DNA from: Gnetum montanum
Lineage: Eukaryota; Streptophyta; Gnetopsida; Gnetales; Gnetaceae
Direction of reading: 5' to 3'
Assembly (NCBI GenBank): GCA_015680685.1
Contig: MNCI01003868.1
Coordinates: 3,838 to 49,824 of the forward strand
Length of the DNA: 45,987 bases
Shown: positions 1 through 11,516 of the stretch, piece by piece
How positions within the stretch are numbered: the first letter of the stretch is position 1
Layout of the letters: each line of letters begins with the position of its first letter
Notes under the pieces: model-generated
What the model was told of the DNA's origin: nothing
Database searches by the model: none
What the model saw: the letters and a program-made list of their open reading frames with translations, nothing else
Made by a program: the position numbers and the translations under genes

Positions 1-1215
1 ATCCTGTTTGAGGACACTCGTTGGTAGTCGCGTCCCAAACGGTCGCCAACAAAGGGTAAGGACAAAGGCAAAGCTATGAAAATGATAGTAGCAGCGGTTT
101 CCGAGGGGGCGAAGAAGAAAAACCAGAACAAGAAAGTATCCGCAAAGCCTGTTGAGCCCACAACTAGCTTAAGCAATGCGAATCAAGAAACTCCTTCCGC
201 CCTTGAAGCAGCTTCGCAGCCGAGGCCTAAATTTGAATGTAACGATTGCTCAAATTACGCGGCTCTACCTGTAAAGCCTTTGGAACTTCTGAAGCAAATT
301 CTAGGCACTAGCCACATCCAACATAAGAAGGTATCTAAGGAGGATCTGAAATGTCACAGAAAACACTGTGAGTTACTCAAGAACCCCACCTTGGCCCTAC
401 CTAATGAACAACCAGTTCCAAAAAACTTTAGGCTGGATTGGTTTTGCAACTACCACCAATTGTGTGGTCATGACACTAATTACTACTGGCCATTGAAAGA
501 TGACATTCAACGCATGATCAATCAAGATGACCTGATCTTAGACAGCAATAATCCGGTTCATCTAGAAAACCAACCCATGCATGTGTACTAGGACCTGTTA
601 AACACAAATAACGTAGGGTGCACTATCAACGTAGTGGGTTCAGAGGGTGATGGCCAAGCATAGCCAAAGCAACCCTTTGTGTTGCGTGTGCCTCCTTTCC
701 CACCTTAGACGAAGAGCCTGTCAACATCGATGGGTGTGACTCAGTGGTAGCCTTTTATCCTCTGAGTCCTGTCTCCTACCTTCGTTTCACACGTCACTAT
801 CTATAAAGCCACGGCCTAGCCCGTGCCCACACCTAGGGCACCCTTTGTCATCAGGGTGCCAAAGCCGTTAGTTGCTCCTACTACGTAGGGGCAAATCTCT
901 AAGTCAACGCCCCGACCACAACCTAACATGAAAGGAGAAGGACGTATGAAAGGTAACACAGCCAAGGATCGACTTACGCTGGGGCTTCCCAAGCCTACAC
1001 CTCTCGCCTCCATGCCCCTGGCCTCACCTTCTTTTAAAAAGGGTGAAATTATGCAAACGCGACCACCTTCTCCCTACACAAGAAAATACAATCTTCAACC
1101 AGAAACTATTCCACTCCAAGAGATCTCTCTCTTGGGGCGAATGGAGGAAGAGAAGGGTGACAAACAATCAGACTGTGTGCATGATCTCCTTGACACTTTT
1201 ATGCAAGTCAAGTAG
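1..1215 (+). pseudogene. gag: Element F Gag, C-terminal part (zinc knuckle and proline-rich linker)
   Basis: This is the capsid polyprotein C-terminus, which binds the genomic RNA in the virus-like particle. The longest open stretch (76-591) is lysine-rich and then carries a C-x2-H-x4-H-x4-C knuckle (CNYHQLCGHDTNYYW, with the last Cys replaced by Trp) followed by DIQRMI. The same knuckle in element B reads FCDYHQRNGHGTDYC. Downstream are at least two PFVxRVP repeats of the linker, then a segment with frame 1 intact to the TAG at 1213. An in-frame TAG near position 25 and others in 594-920 show decay. Position 1 is inside the gene, so the start is not visible. Confidence 0.85.
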
Positions 1216-1218
1216 CCT

Positions 1219-1999
1219 GTACGACTTGTTGATGACATTCCAAAAGCATTGCAAAGAAGATGAAGAAGCAATCCATTCGATTATGCTTCCTCACACTACT
1301 AAAAAACAATGATATTCCCAACTGACATTTCATGACAAATCCATCAAGGATGACCTAGAAAAGGGTCAGGTGACAACAGCACCCATGTTCATTACTATCC
1401 GGGTCGGCCAATACAAAATCCAGAGAGTACACGTAGATGACGGGGCCGCTGCCAATGTCATTCCATTCCCTATAGTGGACAAACTGGGTTTGCTTGACCA
1501 AATCAATCCCATGACAATGACATGTCTGAAGTCATTTAATGGGGCAAGAGTTCAAGTTAAGGGAACGGTGCACATCAACTTTGTAGCAGGGGATCAATTC
1601 CTGACAAACACAGTGTTCATCATCGTTGAGGAGATGCTCAGCTTCAACCTAATCTTAGGGATGTCTTGGTTAGCTCAGATAATGGCTGTGTCATCATCCA
1701 TTCATCAAGAGATCCACTTGCCCTATGCGGGAGGGGAAGTGATCATCCATGGTAATAAGATGATCCCTCATGCGGTTAACAACATAGAAATGGAACAAGG
1801 GTTGGAGGTTGAAGTCACCAAAGATCAAACCCCTGTCCCAAAAATTGAACAGGCTGACATAATGACCAATGAAAGCTTGAATTGGGCTGAACTACCATTC
1901 TAAGGAGAAGATGGTAATGTAGAGGAATGCTATAATAAGCCTCCTTACCTATACACATTGCCAAACCTAAAAATGATCAAGAAACAATTACAGAGCTAG
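1219..1999 (+). pseudogene. Element F aspartic protease (retropepsin)
   Basis: This protease would mature the Gag-Pol polyprotein. The active-site region reads VHVDDGAAANVIPF, the flap-side strand VQVKGTVHINFVAGDQF, and the second conserved block FNLILGMSWLAQI, all matching element B. The Asp-Asp-Gly-Ala form (rather than DSG or DTG) is the same in B, so it is a family trait and not decay. The frame is +1 relative to the upstream gag frame. One TAA at 1901-1903 follows AELPF; the frame then continues to KKQLQ and a TAG at 1997-1999, which corresponds to the end of the B protein. The minisatellite begins about 40 bases later. Confidence 0.85.
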
Positions 2000-2039
2000 C
2001 AAATGAACAAGTTAGCATGACATGTTGTATCCGTCCACT

Positions 2040-2545
2040 ATTACACAGTTTACACTCTTTCTTGTGTCGCATTATCCTTTTATGCATATGAAGGATTGGC
2101 CCAAAATGCCCTTAAACTATTTACGATCCACCATGGCCTAAAACTGGCAATTCAATTTTTATTTATTTTACCCCCTTTATGCTTATGATGGACTGGCCCA
2201 AAATGGCCTTAAACTAGTTACAGCCCACCATGGCCTAAAACTAACAACTCTATTTTTATTTATATTATTCTTTTACGCATATGATGGTCTGGCCTAAAAT
2301 GGCCTTAAACTAGTTACAGCCCATCATGGCCTAAAACTGGCAAATGTAACCTACCCTTTTACCCTTAAGATGATGAAGGCCTGAAATGACCTTAAACTAG
2401 TGATGGCCCGAAATGGCCTTAAACTATTTATCGCCTACTACAGCCTAAAATTGGCGATTTCATTTATTCATTTACGTTTACGATGGTAAGGCCCGAAATG
2501 GCCTTAAACTATCTATGGCCTACTATATGTTCCATTTCATGAAAG
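2040..2545 (+). repeat. Minisatellite after gag-PR of element F
   Basis: Four to five tandem units of about 96 bp start directly after the protease stop. Each holds two related submotifs, one like TGGCCCAAAATGGCCTTAAACT and one like CCATGGCCTAAAACTGG, separated by AT-rich spacer. Related motifs in the same sense orientation occur beside the reading frames of element B. No coding potential is seen. Confidence 0.85.
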
Positions 2546-2633
2546 ATAAAATCTTTACTCCAGCCTACATAGGCCAAAAAAAATTATCTTTTACTCCATT
2601 CCAATATAATAAAATGTAACCAATATGGCCACG

Positions 2634-5600
2634 TCACACGTCACCTTTACCAACACTTCCACCTGTGTTGTCAAACTCCACCTCTGCCTCAAGAAAATTG
2701 TCCTCATAGGGACCTCCTACTTGTGGAGTTTCTTCATGAGGGTGGTCCTCTCTGCAAGGCTCTTCCTCATGGGATTTCTCACCGTGAGTTTGATCATATT
2801 CATTATGCTCCTCCTAGTGAAGACCCTCTTCGCGAGGATCATCATCCTCATTACGTTCCTCCTCGTGAAGACCTTCTTTGCGAGGACCATCATCTCCATT
2901 ATGCTCATTCTCATGAGGATCCTCCTCGTTCTGATCCTACATTTTGACATGACACACACGTTAGCATTGCCATCGAGACTATGCATAACCAAAATGCAAT
3001 AGTCCTACAACTTACCTGTGATGGTCCCGTGTCAGCTACGAAAGGAATCTGATCCAAACCAACCCATAGATGTTGCATGATCTCATCCTCGGTAAGCTCA
3101 AACCAAACACCATCTCCTAGATTAGTTCCAACCTTAACCTTCCCCTTTTCCATAGGAGTCCACCGGGGTGGTTCAAGAAAGAAGAAGGGATAGTGGTTTG
3201 CCTACCAGGGAGGGTTATTTCCCTCTCTAGGGAGGCACTTACTGTCACTTGCTCCTGAAACTTTTAATATGCTCCAGAAGCACTAATGACATCAATAAAT
3301 AGTCGAAGGGACCGCACTTCAATGGTAGAATCCCTGTAATGTTGGTGGTAGGTAGAAAATTCTCGCTTATACACGTGCTTATGATCTTTTTGTGTCTACC
3401 CCCATTCTTGGACCATTGTGTAGTAATCCTTCTAGTCTTGGTTCTTTTGGGCTAGGAGATTCATTTCCATCCATTGCTCAATGAGTTCATGACTGGCTTG
3501 GACATTGTTTCTAATGCCTATCCAATAGCGGACGTAGTCAATTACAGCTATTCGCCAATTCTCATCATTGGCCTCTCAAGCTAGCAGAAACTCATTGCAG
3601 GACTCTAGGTCCTCAACCCTACCAGTTAGGAACGTATTCTCCATTTTTGCTTTATGTAACCTCTTCCAAAGATTTTTTTTGATGTTCTGACACTCCAATA
3701 AAGAGTGGTTAGAGCGTAATGCACATTTACGTATTTCATCGTAAAGGCTACGAGACACTTCAGTTAGCTTCGGTGACGGTTCATGGGTGGTCTCCAAGTC
3801 AACGGGCTCTTTGGGATCCCATCTAAGGTGAGATCCTGTAACATAAAAATAATAGTGAGGCACAACAAAATGATACAATAGCGTAAGGTTGACAATCCCT
3901 ACATTATAACACTTGCGTACCAATCTCAGGATCAATTTTCTCTAGGTAGTCAATCATATCCTTTGCAATGCCTTCCATAAAGACAAATTTATCAGGAGTC
4001 TTACCCCAATGCTGAGTGGGTGCCGCTGACAAGGGCACGACACTAGCATCAGAAGTACCTATTACACAAACAAAAATAGGTTAAACATAGTGTGATAGAC
4101 ACAAAGGGTAATTGAGACATTACGATAATGCAAAAATCAATCCAACAAAACCCTCAATGCTAGTAACATGACACTTCCCCCTGCGAAAAAGTCAAACTCA
4201 CCAGCAACAAGCTATTTCGTTTTTCTCAATTCATCCGGAAGGACTTCAACGTCCTCTACTTCCATCTCTTCTTCACGCACAGGAACCTATGTGCCACCTA
4301 TGCTACTAATAGGGTCCTCCTTTTCCAAAATTGGGGCCCCTCCTTCACGTCATATAGCTATTGCCCCTGTTTTAGGGGTCAATTTCGCTACATTCTTCCC
4401 TTTGTCTGCTAAAAAAAAATAGTTAAACAAAATACTTACCAAAGCTACGTGACGCCATGTCTATACGCAGCGTAACAAATACATAAAATAATTATGCATA
4501 TCTTTACTTACCAGCTGGGGGATCATTCTTGTGAAACTTAATTTGCAACCTCTTTCTCTCTATGTCAGTTAGACGAACAGACTCCACGGTTGGATGATGT
4601 TTTCTCCGCTAGACTGATGAATCCACTATTTCTCTTGCAAGGAATTTTCCCCTCACCACACTACCAATGAAAGAGGGGAGTGCTCCACCCACACTGTCCT
4701 GGCCACATGTACAAGATGCCACCAAACTCTTATTAGTAAGTGAAAGTGAATCCCCAATGCCTTCAAGGGGATCTTGTGATCAGGTAGTGCCAAAAACCTA
4801 GGAAATCCAAGGTTTGGAAATCTGGTTACGATCCTGCTACACCTAGATTCCATCCCTCTAAACCACTAGGAATTTGGCAAAATGCCGAAAGCAAGCTATA
4901 AAGAAGGAAAAATGCACGTTGAAGCGAGACTCAAGCTTCTTGCAAATCTTGACCATTTCAGCTTGCAGACCTTCAACAAAGTAGTTGGCCCAATTGTACT
5001 ACGTCCCCTCCTCCATAACCTCTCGCATGATTTGAGCTTGTTCTATGGTAAGGATTCTCCCTTGGGAAAGCAACTTGGGAAAGGCACATGCTCAGAAGAG
5101 GGGATAAATGGTATGATCCACCTCAAGATCAATTTTATCAGTAGGGATTCCTTTAACTTCCTTGTTGATCCCCAGCCACTCCTCTATCTCCTTCTGGTGC
5201 TTAGAACTCATTTTTGACTTTTCTTCTACTAGAAGGCCATCAGAGGAAATGCCAAAGAAGTCAGCAAAGAGTTGAGCATCAATATCAAAACTTACACAAA
5301 TGTTACGCACGTGTATGCAGAGACGCTCAGCTTCTTCGCTGAAAGAGTTAACTAGGGTCAACATTTTGCCCGCGGTGATGTTAGGGGTTATATCCAGAAA
5401 AAATTCCATTAGTCGAGCTTTCCAAAGTTTATTGGTTAGAATAGTTGGGGCTGCACTATGGTTGAGCCAATGCTACATTTCCTTTATGTCACCATAACGA
5501 AACAAAAGATTGCTTGCTTCACGCCCGGAGGCCATAACTGTGATCTCCCATGATTTCCTAACTATAAACATATAACAAGGGTTTAGAAAATATAGAAAAA

Positions 5601-7116
5601 TAAAACGAGTTCACACATTGTTTCCACCCCGTAATATTGTACAATAAACAACCATAGTGTAATTTACCGTGTCTGAAAGGCAAAGGAAATGGTGGGATTT
5701 TCTCTTGCACATCTACGACAGTGAGAGAACGATCCAAAAGCCACTCCTTATCCAGCCATCCGAGCATTTTATACTTGTTGAAAAATTTGACATAGCTGTT
5801 AGGGTAATGTGGGATTTCCAATTCTAGTTGTTCCATAACACTAGCACGTACGTTGCTAATAGAGGTGAACTCCTTTATGGCCATTTCGGTCATAGACAAC
5901 GTATCTGTATCACCCTGGAGACCATCATTATTGATGAAAAAAATGCATAATAGAATGTAGACAATTATTTACACTAGTCACAAATTCAGACAAATAGTTA
6001 GCATATTATGACACCATAGAAACACTTACCCGCTTGCATAATACACAATCCCAGGTGGATTCTGGAAATAGGTCGTAAGATGACGAGCCACAAACAGGGT
6101 GTTGTAGGTGTGATAACAATTAAAACTGGGCATATCCCAGATCCAAGACAAATACCTAAAACCCCTAGCACTCTATTCACTATCTTTCACCTACACAGTT
6201 TCGATTGAGCCATCCACTAGAAATGTCAAGATGCTCTGTGTTGATCCCACTAGTAGCATCTCCAGAATGGCGATGGCTATCTCAGCTGATAGATGCGACC
6301 AGATAAATACACTGTAGAAACTCCCATGTGTCTCTTTAGAACCAAATTACCTCCTCCTTTACACGAGCATGAGGAGGAGGAACATTGGCCATGGGGACAT
6401 GTAAACAACACAAAACACCCACAATGTCCAAGACGATGAGGACAGGCTTTAGCGTAATCCTTAATAATGAAATAGACTTCTATTAGGAACAGAAATATAA
6501 AAAATACTAACGACATAAGGACAACATAGAAGATTTTTCTTCATTACGCAACACTAGGATTTCCATTACCGTGACTCCCAGGAGATTGCAGGTTACACTA
6601 GAAATGCATTACGAAAACCGCCCAAACCCTTGCCATCATGCAAGGTCTGTCCCTGACAATGGTGATAAAAGTAATACTACGTATTATCCCGATGTAACAT
6701 GCAATATTTATTGGAGAGACGACAGAATCCTATTCATACTACATGAGGGTATAGTACCTGGACTTCCCTAGTTATGTATTATGTATGCACAATATCGTCG
6801 AACATTGCCCTAACCCTTGCGACTACACAAGGTCTATCCCCGATAATAGTGATAGCGGTAATAGTACAAACTATGATAGCTTAGCTTGCATAACTAGGTA
6901 TCAATGGCCACCATAATACTCATCTTTGAAATAGGTACAATTGTGATGCCATAACAACAGAAATAATAGTCATGCAGTAGGGTAAAAACCCACTTACCGA
7001 GCAAGTGGAGTAGCCTCCAACGTCTCGACCCTAACCTTTGAAACCCACTGTAAACTCTCCTGCACCTCATCAATCTTCGCCAATTTGACATGTTTGCCTT
7101 TGATCTTTGGTGCCAT
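2634..7116 (-). pseudogene. Spliced antisense gene in element F: HAD/FCP1-like domain, helical domain, coiled coil
   Basis: This eight-exon gene runs opposite to gag-pol. Exons inferred from GT..AG signals and frame: 7116-6998, 6459-6030, about 5930-5668, 5561-4512, 4405-4202, 4058-3921, 3835-3016, 2936-2634. The start ATG at 7116 sits in ACCATGG. Exon 1 is lysine-rich. Exon 2 opens with KPVLIVLDIVGVLC, like HAD motif I, then IWSHL and FQNPPGIVY as in FCP1/SCP phosphatases. Exon 4 holds a conserved helical domain (YNWANYFVEGLQ...HFAKFLVV). Exon 5 is acidic, exon 7 contains SHLRWDP and a coiled coil, and exon 8 is a repeated acidic tail. Intron phases match the copy in element B wherever testable. 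There are several stops and at least two frameshifts (about 6310 and within exon 7). The exon 3 acceptor is unclear. The function is not known; the phosphatase-like identity is my reading of motifs. Confidence 0.8.
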
Positions 7117-7689
7117 GGTCACGACTGAACAACTTTTGCAAAATCACCTCCTTACACCTTATCTCTGCTCTCCTTTTGCTATAGCCCAATTCAAATTCGC
7201 AATAGTCTACTTTCAGGATGAATCACTAACTTATAAATGAATTGGTTGAAACTAACTATTGCGTGCCCAATCAATGTGGAATTTTATCCAAATGTAGGTA
7301 TGTCAATGTGACATGAAACATGAAGATTGCAATATTAATCTCATAGATATCATATAAATTACAGTCTGAAAAGACCCTAAACTAATGCGTAGCTCATCGT
7401 CTTGTAATATGGTCGCATTAACTATGGTCTGCACAAAATTCTAAATTAGCTATCTCAACATGCTAGACGCGCCACATTACACTCCCCACCATAGTTCACA
7501 AAAGTCTTATGCTGACATCTAGGAAATTGGGTTTACCACTTTCTCACAAATCAAGCATATGGTAACAGTCCGCTAAGACCTTAAACTGGCAACTCCTGAA
7601 CACATACCACTAAAACAAGAAAACCTTCTACCATTTCAACAGGTTGATGAAAAACAATGTAACAACCTCCATTTTTGGCAATTTTGTAG
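7117..7689. repeat. Spacer with minisatellite remnants before RT of element F
   Basis: This interval separates the antisense gene start from the RT frame. Degenerate copies of the sense motif GACC(T)TAAACT occur near 7372 and 7585, the position equivalent to the array at 20280-20470 in element B. It ends with TTTTTGGCAATTTTGTAG, a good sense-strand splice acceptor directly before the RT frame. Confidence 0.55.
7225..7240 (-). promoter_or_regulatory. TATA-like box of the antisense gene in F
   Basis: On the minus strand the sequence TTTATAAG lies about 115 bases before the ATG at 7116, followed by a purine-rich leader. The spacing fits a core promoter with a short 5' UTR, but the motif is common in AT-rich DNA. 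Confidence 0.35.
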
Positions 7690-9007
7690 GTCAATTTGCA
7701 AATGGACGCAGCTTTACTCACACCCCTAGCCTTGATAGGCCCATACGGAAAAATTATTAGACAGCTCGATCATGCACTGATGGGAACTGACGCTTCCCTT
7801 TTTGATACAACCATAGTAACATTGAAAGTATCCCCAGACTGGCCAGAACATTAGACCTAAAAACTAGACCTAGAAGTTGGTGATGTGACTGAGAATTCCC
7901 TCACTAAGGTTCCTATGGTTACGCACAAAGGAGAAAGAAAAAATCTGAAAGTTAGTTCTCTCCTTAGCCAACAAATGCAGAGCGATATATCTCAAGTGCT
8001 TCAAGATAACATTATGGTGTTCACATGGTCATATGAAAATATTCTAGGTTTAGATCCAAGGCTAATACAACACAACATAGTTTTAGACCTGCATATCAAA
8101 GCTATTAAATAGAAGGCACGGAAGATTAAACCCAAAATTGCGCTAGCAGTGCGTGATGAAATCACTAAGCTATATTAGGCTGGTTTCATTCGTGTAGTTG
8201 ATTATTCAGACTAGGTGTTGAACATCATAGTTGTCTCTAAGAAAATGGGAGGAATACGCATTTGTATAGACATCCGTGATTTGAACAAGGCCATGATTAA
8301 AGAAAACTTCCCATTACCGAGTATCAACCAACTTATCGATACAACAACTGGCCATGCGTTACTATCCTTCACGGATGGGTTTTCAGGCTATAATCAAATC
8401 CATATCAATCTAGAACACCAACTGACTATGACTTTCACGACCCCCTGGGGAACTTTCTGTTACACTATGATTCCTTTCGGGTTAAAAAATGCTGGAGCAA
8501 CCTATCAATGCACTATGACATACATCTTTAGTGATTACCTCTTAGAGAGATTGAACAACTACATAGACGACGTAGCTGTCAAATCTAAAAAGTCAGAAGA
8601 TCGCTCAAGAGACCTAGAGTTAATCCTTAAACGATGTCTCACGCATGACCTGCGGCTCAATCCAAGAAAGTACATATTTGGAGTCAAGACCGGGCACATG
8701 TTGGGATTTGTGATATCAGAGATTGGCATCCAAGTCGACCTTGACAAGGTTAAAGCCATCGTCAATCTGGCACCACCTACAAACCTCAAATAACTAAGTG
8801 GGCTACAGGGTAGGTTGCAATTTATCAGGTAGTTCATCTCAAAACTAACAGACAAGTTACACCCTATGCAACATTTGCTCAAGAAAGGGGTTAACTTCGA
8901 ATGGATTGAGAACTGCCAACGTGTGTTTGAAAATCTGAAGAAAGAGCTATTACATTTGCTAACGGCTTTCCCGCCACAAAGGGATCAGCCTTTCTACATA
9001 TACCTGG
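7690..9007 (+). pseudogene. Element F reverse transcriptase
   Basis: This is the polymerase that copies the element RNA. The frame picks up after a splice-acceptor-like TTTTGTAG at 7689. Recognisable blocks are TWSYENILGLDP, RICIDIRDLN, FTDGFSGYNQI, TPWGTFCYTMIPFGLKNAGATYQ, the catalytic NYIDDVAVKS (YIDD box) and LGFVISEIGIQVD, then the connection region with FYIYL. Element B has the same blocks. Stops (for example at 8110, 8176, 8212 and 8791) are single nonsense changes without a lost frame. The frame ends at 9007, where LTR G begins, so the RNase H domain is cut off. Confidence 0.92.
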
Positions 9008-10390
9008 TGAAACACCATAAAAATTTCGAGGTATCAATGGTTTAGCAAAATCTAGTGATTTAGGCAAGGAGTCGCAACATGACGCAGCACAGTACAAATA
9101 AATTTCAGAAGACATAACAAAATGATGGGTGCACGGTGGCAAGCCTTCAACTTTGAGAGTTTTCTATGTTTCAAAAATCTTAACTTTTAGCATACTACAC
9201 TGCATTACGCAACATAGCGTAACGTCGCGTTATGCAGTGTAATGTTAAAGACAGTCCATCGTAACATCAAAGATGGCAAACATTCAAGACTTCGACGACT
9301 GAGCAAAAATCTCAAGGTTTAGGTAATGATCTGTAGCATGCCACACATTTTAGCAGGTTTTCTTTCTTAGTTAAGGTTCCTATTATGCTACATTACATAA
9401 TGTGATGTAATAAACCCTAGAAGGATTAATCAGAAATAGAGGAAGCACGCTGACAACAGTTCCATTTTTCGCAGGTTCGCTATTTTACGCTGAATTACGC
9501 TATGAGGCATAATTTAGCATGATGTAGCATATTCTAGCATGGTGCAATGTAATAAAAACAAAGAAAAAAATAGTATAACATGAGCATCAGCAGTTCATAC
9601 GTCACGATACGCTCTCTAGCATATCACAACATAATCAAAGAACAGCCTATTGCCAAAGCCCAAACAAGAGTGGTTTACGACGCGCTACGTAGTGTGGCGC
9701 TGCAAGCTTCAACAACAAACACATCAGGTCAACGACATTGTGCAGGTTCAGGACATGCATCATCTAAATTATGTTTTTCTCCTGACCCTAATCTTATAAA
9801 TACTCCAGTCGAAAAAGATCAAAGGGTTGGCAAAAATTTCTCCTAAGATTAACATATTTTCTCTGTGGCAATTTTTTTTGGCAATGTTTGGAAACTTTTA
9901 GCAAGGATTGACAAGAGAACAAAGAGGATTAGTAATTGCAAGAATATCGAAGATAATTGGCAAGAACCTTTGGTTAGAAATAGCTGTTTGATGGACATTC
10001 TTCTTTGGAACCGACCTCCTTGTACCCAGATCCACTAGAACAAGGTAGATCGACCTTTGCTTTCTTCATCTTTGAACAAACTTCTTTTTGTTGGCATGTA
10101 CTTCACTTAAATTGAAGTCTACTTGTAATCATTGTATCTAATATATTTGGTTCATGAGTTGAATCCTAGATCTTGGGATCACCTGCATTCTAAATCTGAT
10201 CTCTTATCTCCTATTTACATGAATCTTGCAAACTACTTTAAATCGACTACATCATTTTCAATTATCTTCAAAGTTAACAATATTATATCTTCTCATAAAG
10301 AGTTATTAGTTTGTCATCTAAATATCACAAAATTTTTACTGATTAAGTAAGTCCTTGTCTCATCAACACCACATCTAATATTCCTCAAGT
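9008..10390 (+). mobile_element. LTR G: Tat-type LTR inserted in element F
   Basis: It starts TGAAACACCATAAAAATTT, matching the LTR start of B (TGAAACACCACAAAATT). Landmarks occur in the same order and spacing as in the B LTR: a repeat- and palindrome-rich U3 about 180-550 bases in, a TATA box (CTTATAAATAC, near 9790) and GGTTGGCAAAAATTT just downstream, matching GGTTGGCAATTTTTG in B. The 3' end is not certain; I placed it by the TATA-to-end distance in B. A 4-of-5 match to the flank CCTGG at 10183 is an alternative end. No primer site or internal region follows, so it may be a solo or truncated LTR. Confidence 0.6.
9196..9241. repeat. Inverted repeat in U3 of LTR G
   Basis: Arms at 9196-9210 (TACACTGCATTACGC) and 9227-9241 pair over 15 bases with one mismatch, around a 16-base loop that itself contains AGCGTAACG. 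It lies at the position of the GCGTATACGC palindromes in the B LTR. Confidence 0.7.
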
Positions 10391-11490
10391 CCACATTATA
10401 TCATACATCATATATTTATTAATAAACAATTTGTAACCAAAATTGCAAAATTCTAGGAAATCTGCAAAACAATACATCCAAACTTAATCTTTTAATTATC
10501 CATCCCACATGCCCACATTGCATGATCATATACACTAATTTGGCACAAAAATATAGGAAAAAGGCAAAGATAAGATTGTTAATGCAGAAAGTCTAAAACA
10601 AGCATAAAATCCTTAAAGATCTAGCAAAACTCTATTTTTCTCCATACAAGTTCCACACCCATGTAGATACAACTGCAATAGTCCCAAATCCAAGTTCAAA
10701 GCAAAGAAAAATCCATTTGCTAAGTTAGAAATTCAAAGAAACTTTTGGAAAGAAAAAAGATAAACAAATAGGAGAGAGAAAACTTAGACTTCATTTTTGT
10801 ATATCCAGAGATAAAAAATCCAAAATCTTAATTCTATCTATTGGTAACATGGGAGATAGTAATTTATTTTTCTTGTTTGTTGGTGGGAAGAAATGAAAAA
10901 AAATGTAATGATTAATAAATCATATATGCATGACATGCACTTTGTAAATAAAAAAAGGTGCTTTCATTCATACGTCACGTGCACATAAGGAACAAGTTTT
11001 ACTCTTAAAATTTTTTAAAACTATTTTTTTTCCTCTGCAACTAATGCCATGCACAATCATGAATAACAAACACTTAAAACTCCAAATCAAAATCCATTTG
11101 AACCTATGAGATCCCCATCAAATGCACTACATATCCATGTGCTAAAATCAAATTATAGAAACACACAACATAGCGCTACAGTTCAAATGAATAAACAACA
11201 AATCACACATAAAGCATAAATACATACTAAATAGGTGTTCTTGTACCCCAATTCAACATCCTTACTAGCAACATCACATGTCTAACATATTATACAGAGC
11301 TAGTGTATATAATCATGTTAGTTAAGCATGTAAAGACATTGTAATCATAACATAAAAACAAAAGCCTCCTAACATATAAAGTGAAATTATAATAAACTAA
11401 TTCATCCCCAATAACCCACCAAGACTACATATGTAATGTATAAATCATAATCATATGACAATACCCAATGTATTTAGAAGGGATGTAATA
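10391..11490 (-). mobile_element. AT-rich stretch, probable 3' LTR of chromovirus D
   Basis: No coding sequence is visible. On the minus strand it begins immediately after a purine tract with TATTACATCC, resembling the TGTTACA-type LTR start of Tekay/Del-type chromoviruses with TG changed to TA. The other end was not found, and the boundary with LTR G is arbitrary. Confidence 0.4.
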
Positions 11491-11506
11491 CTCTCTCCTC
11501 CTTGAG
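11491..11506 (-). other. Polypurine tract of chromovirus D
   Basis: The minus strand reads CTCAAGGAGGAGAGAG, a purine tract between the pol stop at 11517 and the putative LTR start. This is where plus-strand DNA synthesis would be primed. Confidence 0.6.
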
Positions 11507-11516
11507 AATCTTTCTT

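Larger units (their letters stand above)
1..9007 (+). mobile_element. Element F: Tat-lineage Ty3/gypsy retrotransposon, internal part
   Basis: This is the internal region of a large LTR retrotransposon whose 5' LTR and early gag lie before the window. The order is gag C-terminus, protease, minisatellite, an antisense spliced gene, minisatellite remnants and reverse transcriptase. Every part aligns with the complete element B on the other strand, which identifies the family. It stops abruptly at 9007, inside the sequence just after RT, where an LTR begins with TGAAACACC. RNase H and integrase are not seen further on, so the rest was lost or lies elsewhere. Stops and frameshifts make it non-autonomous. 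Confidence 0.9.

Noticed and set aside
2717-3002. Overlapping open frames on both strands around 2620-3000
   Set aside because: Shadows of the acidic repeat exon of the antisense gene in F; the repeat keeps all frames open. Only the minus frame with DQNEEDPHENEH matches a spliced exon.
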